Notes: a model not told the origin generated them from the sequence alone. Counted from the stretch's first letter, positions 1 through 6,671 are shown. The stretch is DNA of 8,317 nucleotides from Candidatus Pelagibacter sp. (GCA_016777545.1 JADHRH010000040.1:1-8317); one strand, 5' to 3'. Numbers and translations: made by a program.

Positions 1-2
1 TT

Positions 3-425
3 ATTGAAGCTAGAAATGAGAGAATTAATATACTTAATGAAGAAAAAGCTAAAGAAATTGAAAAAAGAATTTTACTTCAGTGCATTGATTTAAATTGGAA
101 ATCTCATATCCAATATCTTGAACAATTAAGACAAGTTATTGGCCTAAGGTCTTATGGTCAAAAAGATCCCCTGGTTGAATATAAAAAAGAGGCTTTTTAT
201 CTTTTTGAAAATTTACTTAATAAATTAAAAATTGATTTTGTTACAATTTTAATAAATCTAAAAATAGTTCAAGAGCCAAGTGAAAATACAACTGAACCTA
301 TTAAGAAGCAAATTTCGAATAACCCCAAATGTTTATTAATACAAAAAAAAGATCAAAAACTATCAAGAAACGAAAAGTGTGAAGCCACTGGTAAAAAATT
401 TAAAAATTGCTGTGGCGCTTTATAG
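3..425 (+). CDS. secA: Preprotein translocase subunit SecA, C-terminal part (5' end outside window)
   Basis: Partial gene: the last 140 codons, open at the left edge and ending in TAG at 423-425. SecA is the ATPase that drives unfolded preproteins through the SecYEG channel at the inner membrane. The fragment matches the end of the helical scaffold/wing region: residues around 20-60 contain the family signature L-N-W-K-S-H-I-Q-Y-L-E-Q-L-R, then I-G-L-R-S-Y-G-Q-K-D-P-L and Y-K-K-E-A-F. A short, lysine-rich variable linker follows, and the protein ends with a SEC-C-like tail, residues 121-140. That tail is odd. The family pattern is C-x-C-x8-C-H/C, but here only one Cys (126) precedes the Cys136-Cys137 pair, so one of the four usual zinc ligands is missing. 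The stop lies 6 bp inside the convergent accA. The identity is secure from the scaffold motifs; zinc binding by the tail is uncertain. Confidence 0.95.
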   Translation: MEARNERINILNEEKAKEIEKRILLQCIDLNWKSHIQYLEQLRQVIGLRSYGQKDPLVEYKKEAFYLFENLLNKLKIDFVTILINLKIVQEPSENTTEPIKKQISNNPKCLLIQKKDQKLSRNEKCEATGKKFKNCCGAL

Positions 426-1526
426 AAAAAAAACCAGATAAGAAAACAAAACAATTGCTGCAACAAATATTGATAAAAAAATCTTAGAGTTAAAAAATTT
501 TTCAATAAAGCTATTAAGCTTATTTTTTTGCATATTTAGTACACTTAGATTATCTGGTTGACTTACAAAGCCCTTTGTTCTTCCAATGCTTAAAAATTTA
601 TTTTTTCTATGGTTAAAAATTTCTTCTCCACTCATATTCTCAAATTCATTCAAATTATTTGTGATTGACCTTTTAACATTATCCAAAATTAAATCTCTAT
701 CTCGGTGGGCACCACCAATTGGTTCTGCAACGATCTCATCAATTACCTTTAGCTCAAGGAGATCTTTTGATGATAATTTCATTGCTTTTGCAGCCTCTAA
801 GGTTCTCTTTGGATCTCTCCATAAAATGGTTGCACATCCTTCTGGAGATATGACTGAATAGATTGCATTTTCTAACATAATAACTTTATTAGATGAGGCT
901 AGTGCTATTGCTCCTCCAGAACCACCTTCACCAATTACAACAGCTAAAGTTGGAACATTTAATGACATACAGCATTCAATTGATTTTGCGATTGCCTCTG
1001 CCTGCCCTCTTTCCTCGGCTCCAACACCAGGATAAGCCCCAGGGGTATCAACAAATGAAATTATTGGGATATTAAATTTGTTTGCCAGATTCATTAATCT
1101 AATTGTTTTTCTATAACCCTCGGGTCTCATCATTCCAAAGTTTCTTTCCATCCTAGTTTCAAGAGTGTCACCTTTCTCTTGTCCAATAACCAAAACTGAT
1201 TTTTCATTAAACTTTGCAAACCCAGCTATTACTGATTTATCTTCCCCATAAAACCTGTCTCCAGACAATGAAATAAAATCTTCAAATAAATTATCTATAA
1301 AAAATTTTGCTTTAGGTCTATCTTCATGTCTTGCAACTAAAGTTGTTTGCCAAGGATCTAGATTTGAATAAATCTCTTGTAACTTTTCATCTATTTCTTT
1401 TTGTGATTGTAAGATTTTTTTTGTGTCTACTTCTGATAGCCCATCTTGATTATATGGATCCTTTAGTTTTTCCAATTCATTTTCAAGATTTTTTATATCT
1501 GTTTCAAAGTTTAAATAATTTTTCAT
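420..1526 (-). CDS. accA: Acetyl-CoA carboxylase carboxyltransferase subunit alpha, with a hydrophobic C-terminal tail
   Basis: AccA pairs with AccD to form the carboxyltransferase that moves CO2 from biotin-BCCP to acetyl-CoA, giving malonyl-CoA for fatty acid synthesis. Family motifs are clear: W-Q-T-x-x-V-A-R-H near residue 60, R-N-F-G-M with P-E-G-Y-R-K at about 120-130, D-T-P-G-A-Y-P-G-V-G-A-E-E-R-G-Q at 160-175, G-E-G-G-S-G-G-A at 199-206 and S-P-E-G-C-A at 227-232. I chose the ATG at 1526, giving 368 residues; a TTG two codons upstream is also in frame and neither has a clear Shine-Dalgarno. The usual family length is about 320. The extra ~48 residues after about residue 320 end in a run of roughly 20 hydrophobic residues (349-368) at the very C-terminus, resembling a tail-anchor membrane segment. 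The gene is divergent from glcB and convergent with secA. No accD or accBC is in the window. Confidence 0.96.
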   Translation of the reverse strand: MKNYLNFETDIKNLENELEKLKDPYNQDGLSEVDTKKILQSQKEIDEKLQEIYSNLDPWQTTLVARHEDRPKAKFFIDNLFEDFISLSGDRFYGEDKSVIAGFAKFNEKSVLVIGQEKGDTLETRMERNFGMMRPEGYRKTIRLMNLANKFNIPIISFVDTPGAYPGVGAEERGQAEAIAKSIECCMSLNVPTLAVVIGEGGSGGAIALASSNKVIMLENAIYSVISPEGCATILWRDPKRTLEAAKAMKLSSKDLLELKVIDEIVAEPIGGAHRDRDLILDNVKRSITNNLNEFENMSGEEIFNHRKNKFLSIGRTKGFVSQPDNLSVLNMQKNKLNSFIEKFFNSKIFLSIFVAAIVLFSYLVFFL

Positions 1527-1588
1527 AAACAACTTTATTAATATTTAATTAACAAAAAAGGCAATAAAATGTTTTAAATAATTTATAT

Positions 1589-1616
1589 TTGACATAATCT
1601 TGTTTAAAGGTACTCT
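1589..1616 (+). promoter_or_regulatory. Sigma70-type promoter for the glycine riboswitch-glcB transcript
   Basis: A perfect -35 hexamer TTGACA lies at 1589-1594. Sixteen bases downstream is TACTCT (1611-1616), a weak -10 with three matches to TATAAT. A start site about 7 bases further on would fall near 1623-1624, exactly at the first base of riboswitch helix P1 (1624). That agreement supports the call even though the -10 is poor. The transcription start is inferred, not observed. Confidence 0.6.
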
Positions 1617-1623
1617 TAAACAA

Positions 1624-1764
1624 ATCGGGAGAGACTAATAAAAATAGCGCCGAAGGAGCAACCACCCCGGAAACTCTCAGGCAAAAGGACCGATAAAAAC
1701 ATAACACTCTGGAAAGAGATTAAATCTCGCCGATGGAGCAAAACTCTCAGGCAAAAATACAGAT
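1624..1764 (+). promoter_or_regulatory. Tandem glycine riboswitch (two aptamers) in the glcB leader
   Basis: Two glycine-type aptamers are visible. Aptamer 1 (1624-1694) closes with helix AUCGG (1624-1628)/CCGAU (1690-1694), has GAGAG (1629-1633) facing CUCUC (1674-1678), and carries the conserved core CCGAAGGAGCAA (1650-1661) and CUCUCAGGCAAAA. Aptamer 2 (about 1708-1763) has closing helix UCUG (1708-1711)/CAGA (1760-1763), core CCGAUGGAGCAA and the same CUCUCAGGCAAAA. The 16-nt block at 1671-1686 is repeated exactly at 1741-1756. Aptamer 2 is shorter and lacks the C-rich arm of aptamer 1. No terminator hairpin with a U-run lies between aptamer 2 and the ATG at 1786, so control of translation initiation is more likely than attenuation (inference). 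In SAR11 bacteria a glycine riboswitch before malate synthase is known and has been described as glycine-activated. Confidence 0.93.
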
Positions 1765-1776
1765 GGGGTAATTATT

Positions 1777-1781
1777 AAGGG
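1777..1781 (+). promoter_or_regulatory. Ribosome binding site of glcB
   Basis: AAGGG lies at 1777-1781, only 4 nt before the ATG at 1786. It is the clearest Shine-Dalgarno-like sequence in the window and sits 13 nt downstream of the aptamer 2 closing helix. It is therefore the likely target of riboswitch control. The short spacing makes it a moderate rather than strong site. Confidence 0.55.
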
Positions 1782-1785
1782 TGCT

Positions 1786-3972
1786 ATGAAAGAACAATAT
1801 ACAAAAATACACAATCTATCAGTTTCTAATCAATTACTTAACTTCATTAATGAAGAATTGCTTAAAGATACAAATATTTCTTCTGAAAAATTCTGGGAAG
1901 GCTTCGACAAAGCAGTTCATGAGCTAGCCCCAAAAAATAAAGAACTATTAAAAATAAGAGAGGATTTACAAAAAAAAATAGACAATTGGCATATTGCTAA
2001 TAAAGGCAATGAAATAAATTTAGAGGAATATAAAAAATTTTTAAAGGAAATTGATTATCTAAAAGAAGTAGGTCCAGATTTTAAAATTCAAACAAATAAC
2101 GTTGATGAAGAAATAACTAGTATTGCTGGACCGCAATTAGTAGTTCCAATCATGAATGAAAGATATGCACTGAACGCTGCAAATGCTAGATGGATGAGTT
2201 TATATGATAGTTTGTATGGCACAGACATAATTGAACAATCTGAAGATAGTGCCCATCAAAGATATGATCCTTTAAGAGGGGAAATGGTTATAAAATATGG
2301 AAGAGACTTTTTAAAAAAATATTTTCCTCTAGAAGATTTTGAATGGCATAATATTACAGGGTTTAAAATTGATAATGGTTCTTTAACAATATTAAAAGAT
2401 AATGCTGAAACATCTTTAAAAAATAAAGATAAATTTATTGGTCATAGAGGAGAGGCCAATGATCCTTCAGCAATAATATTAAAAAATAATAATCTTCATA
2501 TAGAAATAATTATAGATCCAAATGCTTTTAGTTCTAAACAAGATCCTGCTAAAATTAGCGATATTATTGTTGAAGCTGCAGTTTCAACTATTTGTGATAA
2601 TGAAGATAGTGTTGCTGCGGTTGATGCTGATGACAAAGTTATTTGTTATCGTAATTGGCTTGGACTTATGAAGGGTGATTTAAAATCAACTTTCGAAAAA
2701 AATGGAAAGACATATGAACGTAAATTAAATCCTGACAGAAGTTATATTTCTAAAGATGGAAAAGGATTAAAACTACATGGAAGGAGTTTGTTATTGATAA
2801 GAAATGTTGGACACCTTATGACTAACTCAGCAATCACTTTAAAAGATGGTTCTGAAATACCAGAAGGTATTATGGATGCCTTTATAACTTCAGCAGCTTG
2901 CCTTCACGATATCGAAAAAAAAAGTAATTCTAGAAAAGGTTCCATTTATATTGTTAAACCAAAAATGCATGGTCCTGATGAAACTGCATTTACAGATTTA
3001 ATCTTTACTAAAGTTGAAGAAGTTTTAGGATTGGAAAAATACACATGTAAAATTGGAATAATGGATGAGGAAAGAAGAACATCGTCCAATCTTAAAGAGT
3101 GCATCAGAACTCTGAAAAATAGAGTATTTTTTATCAATACAGGTTTTTTAGATAGAACTGGTGATGAAATGCATACATCAATGGAAGCAGGTCCAATGAT
3201 AAAAAAAGGAGATATGAAGTCTTCGAAATGGATTAATGCATATGAAAATAACAATGTGGATGTAGGACTTGCGTGTGGTTTTTCAGGTGTAGCACAAATT
3301 GGTAAAGGCATGTGGGCCATGCCAGATAAGATGAAAGATATGATGGAGCAAAAAACTGGCCATCTTAAAGCCGGAGCTAATTGTGCCTGGGTACCTTCTC
3401 CTACAGCAGCAGCTCTTCATGCTCTTCATTATCACGAAATAAATATTTTTGATCAACAAAAAGAATTGCAGAAAAGACAGGCTGCAAAGTTAGATGATCT
3501 TTTAACGATTCCAGTAGCTGATAGACCAAACTGGTCTGTTGATGAAATAAATTCTGAAATTGCAAACTCTGCACAAACTCTATTGGGATATGTTGTGAGA
3601 TGGATTGATCATGGCGTTGGTTGTTCAAAGGTACCTGATATTAATAATATTGGATTAATGGAAGATCGAGCTACTTTAAGAATTTCATCTCAACACATTG
3701 CTAATTGGGTTCATCATGGTGTTTGTTCTAAGGAACAAGTAATAAAAATTATGAAAAACATGGCAAAGATTGTAGATGATCAAAATAAGAATGATGGCGC
3801 TTATACTCGATCTGGAAGAGGTAGCTATGAAATGATGTCTGATAATTTTGATCAATCGGTTGCGTTTAAAACTGCTTGTGATTTAATTTTTAATGGAAAA
3901 GAACAGCCTTCTGGATATACAGAGCCTTTACTACATCTAAACAGATTGTTAAAAAAGTCTAGTCAGAATTAG
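1786..3972 (+). CDS. glcB: Malate synthase G
   Basis: Condenses glyoxylate with acetyl-CoA to give malate and CoA in the cytoplasm, the second step of the glyoxylate shunt. At 728 residues it is close to the E. coli enzyme (723), the long monomeric G isoform. Visible family blocks are G-H-R-G-E-A-N-D-P-S-A-I, E-D-S-V-A-A-V-D-A-D-D-K, Y-R-N-W-L-G-L-M-K-G, K-P-K-M-H-G, I-M-D-E-E-R-R-T-S and T-G-F-L-D-R-T-G-D-E. Catalytic positions are intact: Arg339, Glu428 and Asp456 (E. coli Arg338, Glu427, Asp455), and the general base Asp627 in M-E-D-R-A-T-L-R-I-S (E. coli Asp631). Cys613 matches E. coli Cys617. The ATG at 1786 follows AAGGG and the riboswitch, so expression should respond to glycine. The TAG at 3970-3972 lies inside recR, a 14-bp tail overlap. 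Isocitrate lyase is not in the window. Confidence 0.98.
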   Translation: MKEQYTKIHNLSVSNQLLNFINEELLKDTNISSEKFWEGFDKAVHELAPKNKELLKIREDLQKKIDNWHIANKGNEINLEEYKKFLKEIDYLKEVGPDFKIQTNNVDEEITSIAGPQLVVPIMNERYALNAANARWMSLYDSLYGTDIIEQSEDSAHQRYDPLRGEMVIKYGRDFLKKYFPLEDFEWHNITGFKIDNGSLTILKDNAETSLKNKDKFIGHRGEANDPSAIILKNNNLHIEIIIDPNAFSSKQDPAKISDIIVEAAVSTICDNEDSVAAVDADDKVICYRNWLGLMKGDLKSTFEKNGKTYERKLNPDRSYISKDGKGLKLHGRSLLLIRNVGHLMTNSAITLKDGSEIPEGIMDAFITSAACLHDIEKKSNSRKGSIYIVKPKMHGPDETAFTDLIFTKVEEVLGLEKYTCKIGIMDEERRTSSNLKECIRTLKNRVFFINTGFLDRTGDEMHTSMEAGPMIKKGDMKSSKWINAYENNNVDVGLACGFSGVAQIGKGMWAMPDKMKDMMEQKTGHLKAGANCAWVPSPTAAALHALHYHEINIFDQQKELQKRQAAKLDDLLTIPVADRPNWSVDEINSEIANSAQTLLGYVVRWIDHGVGCSKVPDINNIGLMEDRATLRISSQHIANWVHHGVCSKEQVIKIMKNMAKIVDDQNKNDGAYTRSGRGSYEMMSDNFDQSVAFKTACDLIFNGKEQPSGYTEPLLHLNRLLKKSSQN

Positions 3973-4570
3973 TTTTAATTCCCGATCTATTTTTAAAGGC
4001 AGAATATAAAGTTCCATCATCCAGACTTTCTATCTCACCCCCAACTGGCAGACCTTGTGCTAGTTTTGTTATTTTTGTTTTAGTTTGCTTAAGACTATCT
4101 TGGATATAATAAGCTGTTGTTTGACCTTCGACAGTTGCACTTGTGGCTAATATAACTTCCTCTATATTTTCTCTAATAACTCTCTCCACCAATGAATTAA
4201 TTAAAAGGTCTTCTTTTCTCTGACCAGCAGATGAAATTGTTCCACCAAGAATATGAAAGTATCCTTTAAAAATATTTGAATTTTCTATAGACCATTGGTC
4301 AGCTATGTCTTCAACAACACATATTTTGTTATATTTCTCTTTTGTATTTTCACAATTATTACAACCGTCAGAGTTTGATTTTAAAGTTCCACAAGATTGA
4401 CATCTAATTACATTTTTATAAACCTGGGCCAATGTATTGGCCATTGGTTTAACCAACTCATCTCTATTGTTTATAAGTTTTAGTACAATTCTTTTTGCAG
4501 ATTTAGGACCTAAGCCTGGAAGCTTAGCAATTAATTTAATTAATTCATCTATTTCACTAATATTTTGCAT
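3959..4570 (-). CDS. recR: Recombination mediator protein RecR
   Basis: RecR works with RecF/RecO to load RecA onto SSB-coated gapped DNA. From the ATG at 4570 the protein has 203 residues, near the usual ~200. Domains in order are a helix-hairpin-helix with L-P-G-L-G-P-K-S-A-K-R (17-27), a four-cysteine zinc finger (Cys57, Cys60, Cys70, Cys73), a Toprim domain starting C-V-V-E-D at about 84-88 with H-I-L-G-G-T-I-S (about 106-113) and T-V-E-G-Q-T-T-A (146-153), and the C-terminal G-L-P-V-G-G-E-I-E. A GTG at 4612 would add 14 residues that overlap ybaB and have no counterpart in the family. The ATG is 4 nt after the ybaB stop and fits the normal N-terminus, so I chose it. There is no clear Shine-Dalgarno; translational coupling to ybaB is likely. 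It is the last gene of the ffs-dnaX-ybaB-recR unit and overlaps the glcB end by 14 bp. Confidence 0.96.
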   Translation of the reverse strand: MQNISEIDELIKLIAKLPGLGPKSAKRIVLKLINNRDELVKPMANTLAQVYKNVIRCQSCGTLKSNSDGCNNCENTKEKYNKICVVEDIADQWSIENSNIFKGYFHILGGTISSAGQRKEDLLINSLVERVIRENIEEVILATSATVEGQTTAYYIQDSLKQTKTKITKLAQGLPVGGEIESLDDGTLYSAFKNRSGIKTNSD

Positions 4571-4574
4571 TGAA

Positions 4575-4892
4575 TTAAAGTGGCCATTTAAAACCAGGAA
4601 TGTCAAATCCACTTGTGGATTTTGAAAGTTCCTCAGATGTTTTAGACTTTAGTTCTGATTTTGCATTATTGTGAGCCGCTACGATTAAGTCTTCTATTAT
4701 AACTTTATCCTCTTTCATAACTTCATCAGATAAATTTATTTTAATCATTTCGTTTTCACCATTTAGTATAACTTTTACTGAGTTGGAACCTGAAGTTCCC
4801 TCAGCCTGAATATTTTTAATTTTTTCCTGGCTCTCTTTCATTTTGGCTTCTAATTCCTTAGCTTTATTTAAAATTTTTGTAAAATCAGTCAT
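4575..4892 (-). CDS. ybaB: YbaB/EbfC family nucleoid-associated DNA-binding protein
   Basis: A small protein of 105 residues, typical for the family. YbaB/EbfC proteins form dimers that bind DNA and are usually encoded between dnaX and recR, exactly as here. The sequence shows the expected N-terminal coiled-coil helix (residues about 4-30, rich in K and E, with K-A-K-E-L-E-A-K-M-K-E), a central beta region with G-x-N-S-V-K-V-I-L-N-G-E-N and I-N-L-S-D-E-V, then the helix E-D-L-I-V-A-A-H-N-N-A. The C-terminus G-F-D-I-P-G-F-K-W-P-L matches the usual P-G-hydrophobic ending. The ATG at 4892 gives the normal N-terminus M-T-D-F-x-K-I-L; the longer in-frame start at 4922 would sit deep in dnaX. The start overlaps the dnaX stop by 8 nt (ATGACTGA), implying translational coupling. 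Its precise role (nucleoid structure or repair support) is not fixed by sequence. Confidence 0.95.
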   Translation of the reverse strand: MTDFTKILNKAKELEAKMKESQEKIKNIQAEGTSGSNSVKVILNGENEMIKINLSDEVMKEDKVIIEDLIVAAHNNAKSELKSKTSEELSKSTSGFDIPGFKWPL

Positions 4893-6573
4893 TTTTTTTG
4901 TTATCTCTTTGCTTAATATCAATTAGCTCAGCATCAGGAAATTTTTGTAAAATATCCATATAAATTGAAGATTTTTTTACAGAGTCAATTAACTCTTTTT
5001 TTAAATTTACTTCCTCTTCTTTTTTAGATGGCTGACCCTTTGTTTTACTTAATGTTATTATCCACCTTTCGTTTGTCCACTCATAAAGTTTTAAAGACAA
5101 GTCTTTGATAAAATCTTTATCAAGATCTTCATTAAAAGAAATTTCTATTCTTTTGTTTTCAAAACTTACAAGGTTAACATTCTTTTCTAATTCATATTTT
5201 AATTTAATTTCTTTTTTAGATGAACATAATTCCAATAGATCATCAAATGAATTTAAAAGTTTTGTCTGTAGTTTAATTTCTTTCCCCTCATCTTTTATTT
5301 TTATATCTTTTTCTTGAACAATATTTTTCATTTGACCTATTGTTTCTGCTTTGTCTTTTATCCCAAACAAATCATCATCATCTTTTGTTTGTAAAGAAGA
5401 GGCATAATTAACTTTTTCAGTTTTTTGAGATGCTTCTTCGTCATCAATATCTAATACTTGCTTATTCATTTCTTTTAAATGTGTCAGTCTAATTAAAAAC
5501 ATTTCCATAGATAAATGTTGATTAGAAACAATATCTAGCTCTTCCAAAGTCTTAATTGTAAATTGCCAAAATAATATTAAAGTTTCATTATTAACTTTTC
5601 CTGAGATTTCTTGAATCTTTTTAAATTCTTCATCATTTAAAGAAAAATTTGTTCCATCAATATCTAATGAATTAATATTTTTAAAATAATAAAGTAATTC
5701 TAGGAAATCATTTATAAATATTTTAGGCTCAACTCCCTGATTATATATTTCCCTGTAAGTGTTTAAAACTTCTTTTTCTTTGCCCTCAAATATAAGTTCA
5801 AACAAAGTAATTAGTTGTGATTTATCGAAATAACCAAATATTTTTTGAGCAGCACTTAAATCTAATTCTCTATTTTTATCTAATGTCAGTAATGCTCTAT
5901 CAAGTAATGATAAGGCATCTCTAACTGACCCTTCAGAAATTTTAACAATCAATTTCAGTGCATCATCTGATGCATTGCCATTTTCTTTATTTTTAATTTC
6001 TTTAATAAAATTAAATAATTCAAATGATTTAATTCTAGATAGGTCAAATCTTTGACATCGTGATACTACTGTAATTGGAATTTTTTTTATTTCAGTTGTT
6101 GCAAAAATAAATTTTAAATATTCTGGCGGCTCCTCTAATGTTTTTAACAAAGCATTAAATGCTTGTTTGCTGAGCATGTGAACTTCATCTATTATGAATA
6201 TTTTATATTTAGCTGTAGTTGGACCATACCTTGAGAATTCAATAAGGTCCCTTACATCATCAACTCCTGTCTTACTTGCTGCATCCATTTCTAAAACATC
6301 AATATGATTTGAATTTGAAATTGCAGTACAATTTTCACAAAAATTTTCTTTGCATAGGTTATCAATGCCATTTGAACAATTTAAAGACTTTGCAACTATT
6401 CTTGCTGTGGTAGTTTTTCCAATTCCTCTAATTCCTGTGAAAAGGTAAGCATTTGGAACTTTATTAGCCTTAATTGAATTTGATATAGTTTCTGCCACCA
6501 CATCTTGACCTATAAGGTCATCAAATGTCTGGGGTCTATATTTTAAAGCTAAAACTTTTGTATTTTTATTCAT
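4885..6573 (-). CDS. dnaX: DNA polymerase III subunit gamma/tau
   Basis: DnaX is the clamp-loader ATPase subunit that also holds polymerase cores and helicase together at the fork. The 562-residue protein starts K-V-L-A-L-K-Y-R-P-Q-T-F, the standard DnaX opening. It has Walker A G-I-R-G-I-G-K-T-T (47-55), a four-cysteine zinc module (Cys66, 74, 79, 82), Walker B F-I-I-D-E-V-H (D129, E130), F-A-T-T around 157-160 (sensor 1) and the S-R-C arginine finger (171-173). A variable linker from about residue 375 to 425 is rich in D, K and E. The C-terminal domain has Y-E-W-T-N-E-R-W-I-I-T and ends F-P-D-A-E-L-I-D-I, a pattern typical of the alphaproteobacterial tau C-terminus. I see no convincing programmed frameshift site at a gamma-like position. 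The ATG at 6573 is only 8 nt after the SRP RNA 3' end and has no Shine-Dalgarno. The stop overlaps ybaB. Confidence 0.97.
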   Translation of the reverse strand: MNKNTKVLALKYRPQTFDDLIGQDVVAETISNSIKANKVPNAYLFTGIRGIGKTTTARIVAKSLNCSNGIDNLCKENFCENCTAISNSNHIDVLEMDAASKTGVDDVRDLIEFSRYGPTTAKYKIFIIDEVHMLSKQAFNALLKTLEEPPEYLKFIFATTEIKKIPITVVSRCQRFDLSRIKSFELFNFIKEIKNKENGNASDDALKLIVKISEGSVRDALSLLDRALLTLDKNRELDLSAAQKIFGYFDKSQLITLFELIFEGKEKEVLNTYREIYNQGVEPKIFINDFLELLYYFKNINSLDIDGTNFSLNDEEFKKIQEISGKVNNETLILFWQFTIKTLEELDIVSNQHLSMEMFLIRLTHLKEMNKQVLDIDDEEASQKTEKVNYASSLQTKDDDDLFGIKDKAETIGQMKNIVQEKDIKIKDEGKEIKLQTKLLNSFDDLLELCSSKKEIKLKYELEKNVNLVSFENKRIEISFNEDLDKDFIKDLSLKLYEWTNERWIITLSKTKGQPSKKEEEVNLKKELIDSVKKSSIYMDILQKFPDAELIDIKQRDNKKND

Positions 6574-6581
6574 TTTTTTAA

Positions 6582-6665
6582 GGAGACTAGAACCTGAAAA
6601 ACTGTCTCTACGACTGCTTCCGTTAAGATCTGGTCGGGTTCAAGCAGCATTCACCTCTAGCCTCC
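6582..6665 (-). ncRNA. ffs: Signal recognition particle RNA, small bacterial (4.5S) type
   Basis: An 84-nt minus-strand RNA folds into one long hairpin. Nucleotides 1-10 (GGAGGCUAGA) pair fully with 75-84 (UCUAGUCUCC, one G-U). Further paired patches are UGAA (13-16)/UUCA (68-71), CUGCUU (19-24) with 58-64, and GAC (31-33)/GUC (52-54). The apical part is the SRP domain IV, which binds the Ffh M domain: an asymmetric-looking CAGA (34-37) opposite AGCA (48-51), a short helix and a tetraloop, with the hallmark GGAAGCAG at 45-52. The tetraloop is UAAC instead of the common GGAA. No Alu domain is present. The ends are set by pairing and by the promoter and are approximate by a few bases. SRP RNA upstream of dnaX is a common alphaproteobacterial arrangement. 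Confidence 0.9.
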
Positions 6666-6671
6666 AAAACT

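Noticed and set aside
586..1528. Open frames on the plus strand across accA
   Set aside because: They are low-complexity, hydrophobic or leucine-rich shadows of the accA reading frame with no recognisable domain.
1582..1610. Possible accA promoter on the minus strand (TATAAA at 1587-1582)
   Set aside because: No acceptable -35 hexamer is found at 15-18 bases, and in this AT-rich gap such a -10 match is expected by chance. A promoter must exist in 1527-1620, but I cannot place it.
2946..3628. Open frames on the minus strand antisense to glcB (about 124 and 75 codons)
   Set aside because: They lie wholly inside a clearly conserved gene, show no family motif and no start signal, and have compositions expected from reading a coding strand backwards.
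4571..4612. Upstream GTG start for recR giving 217 residues
   Set aside because: The extra 14 residues overlap the ybaB end, have no counterpart in RecR proteins, and the ATG at 4570 gives the standard N-terminus.
4990..5035. Slippery A-runs in the 3' part of dnaX (e.g. A AAA AAA in frame, complement near 5000)
   Set aside because: The site is close to the C-terminus, far beyond the position that would yield a gamma-length product, there is no obvious downstream stem, and A-runs are common in this AT-rich sequence.
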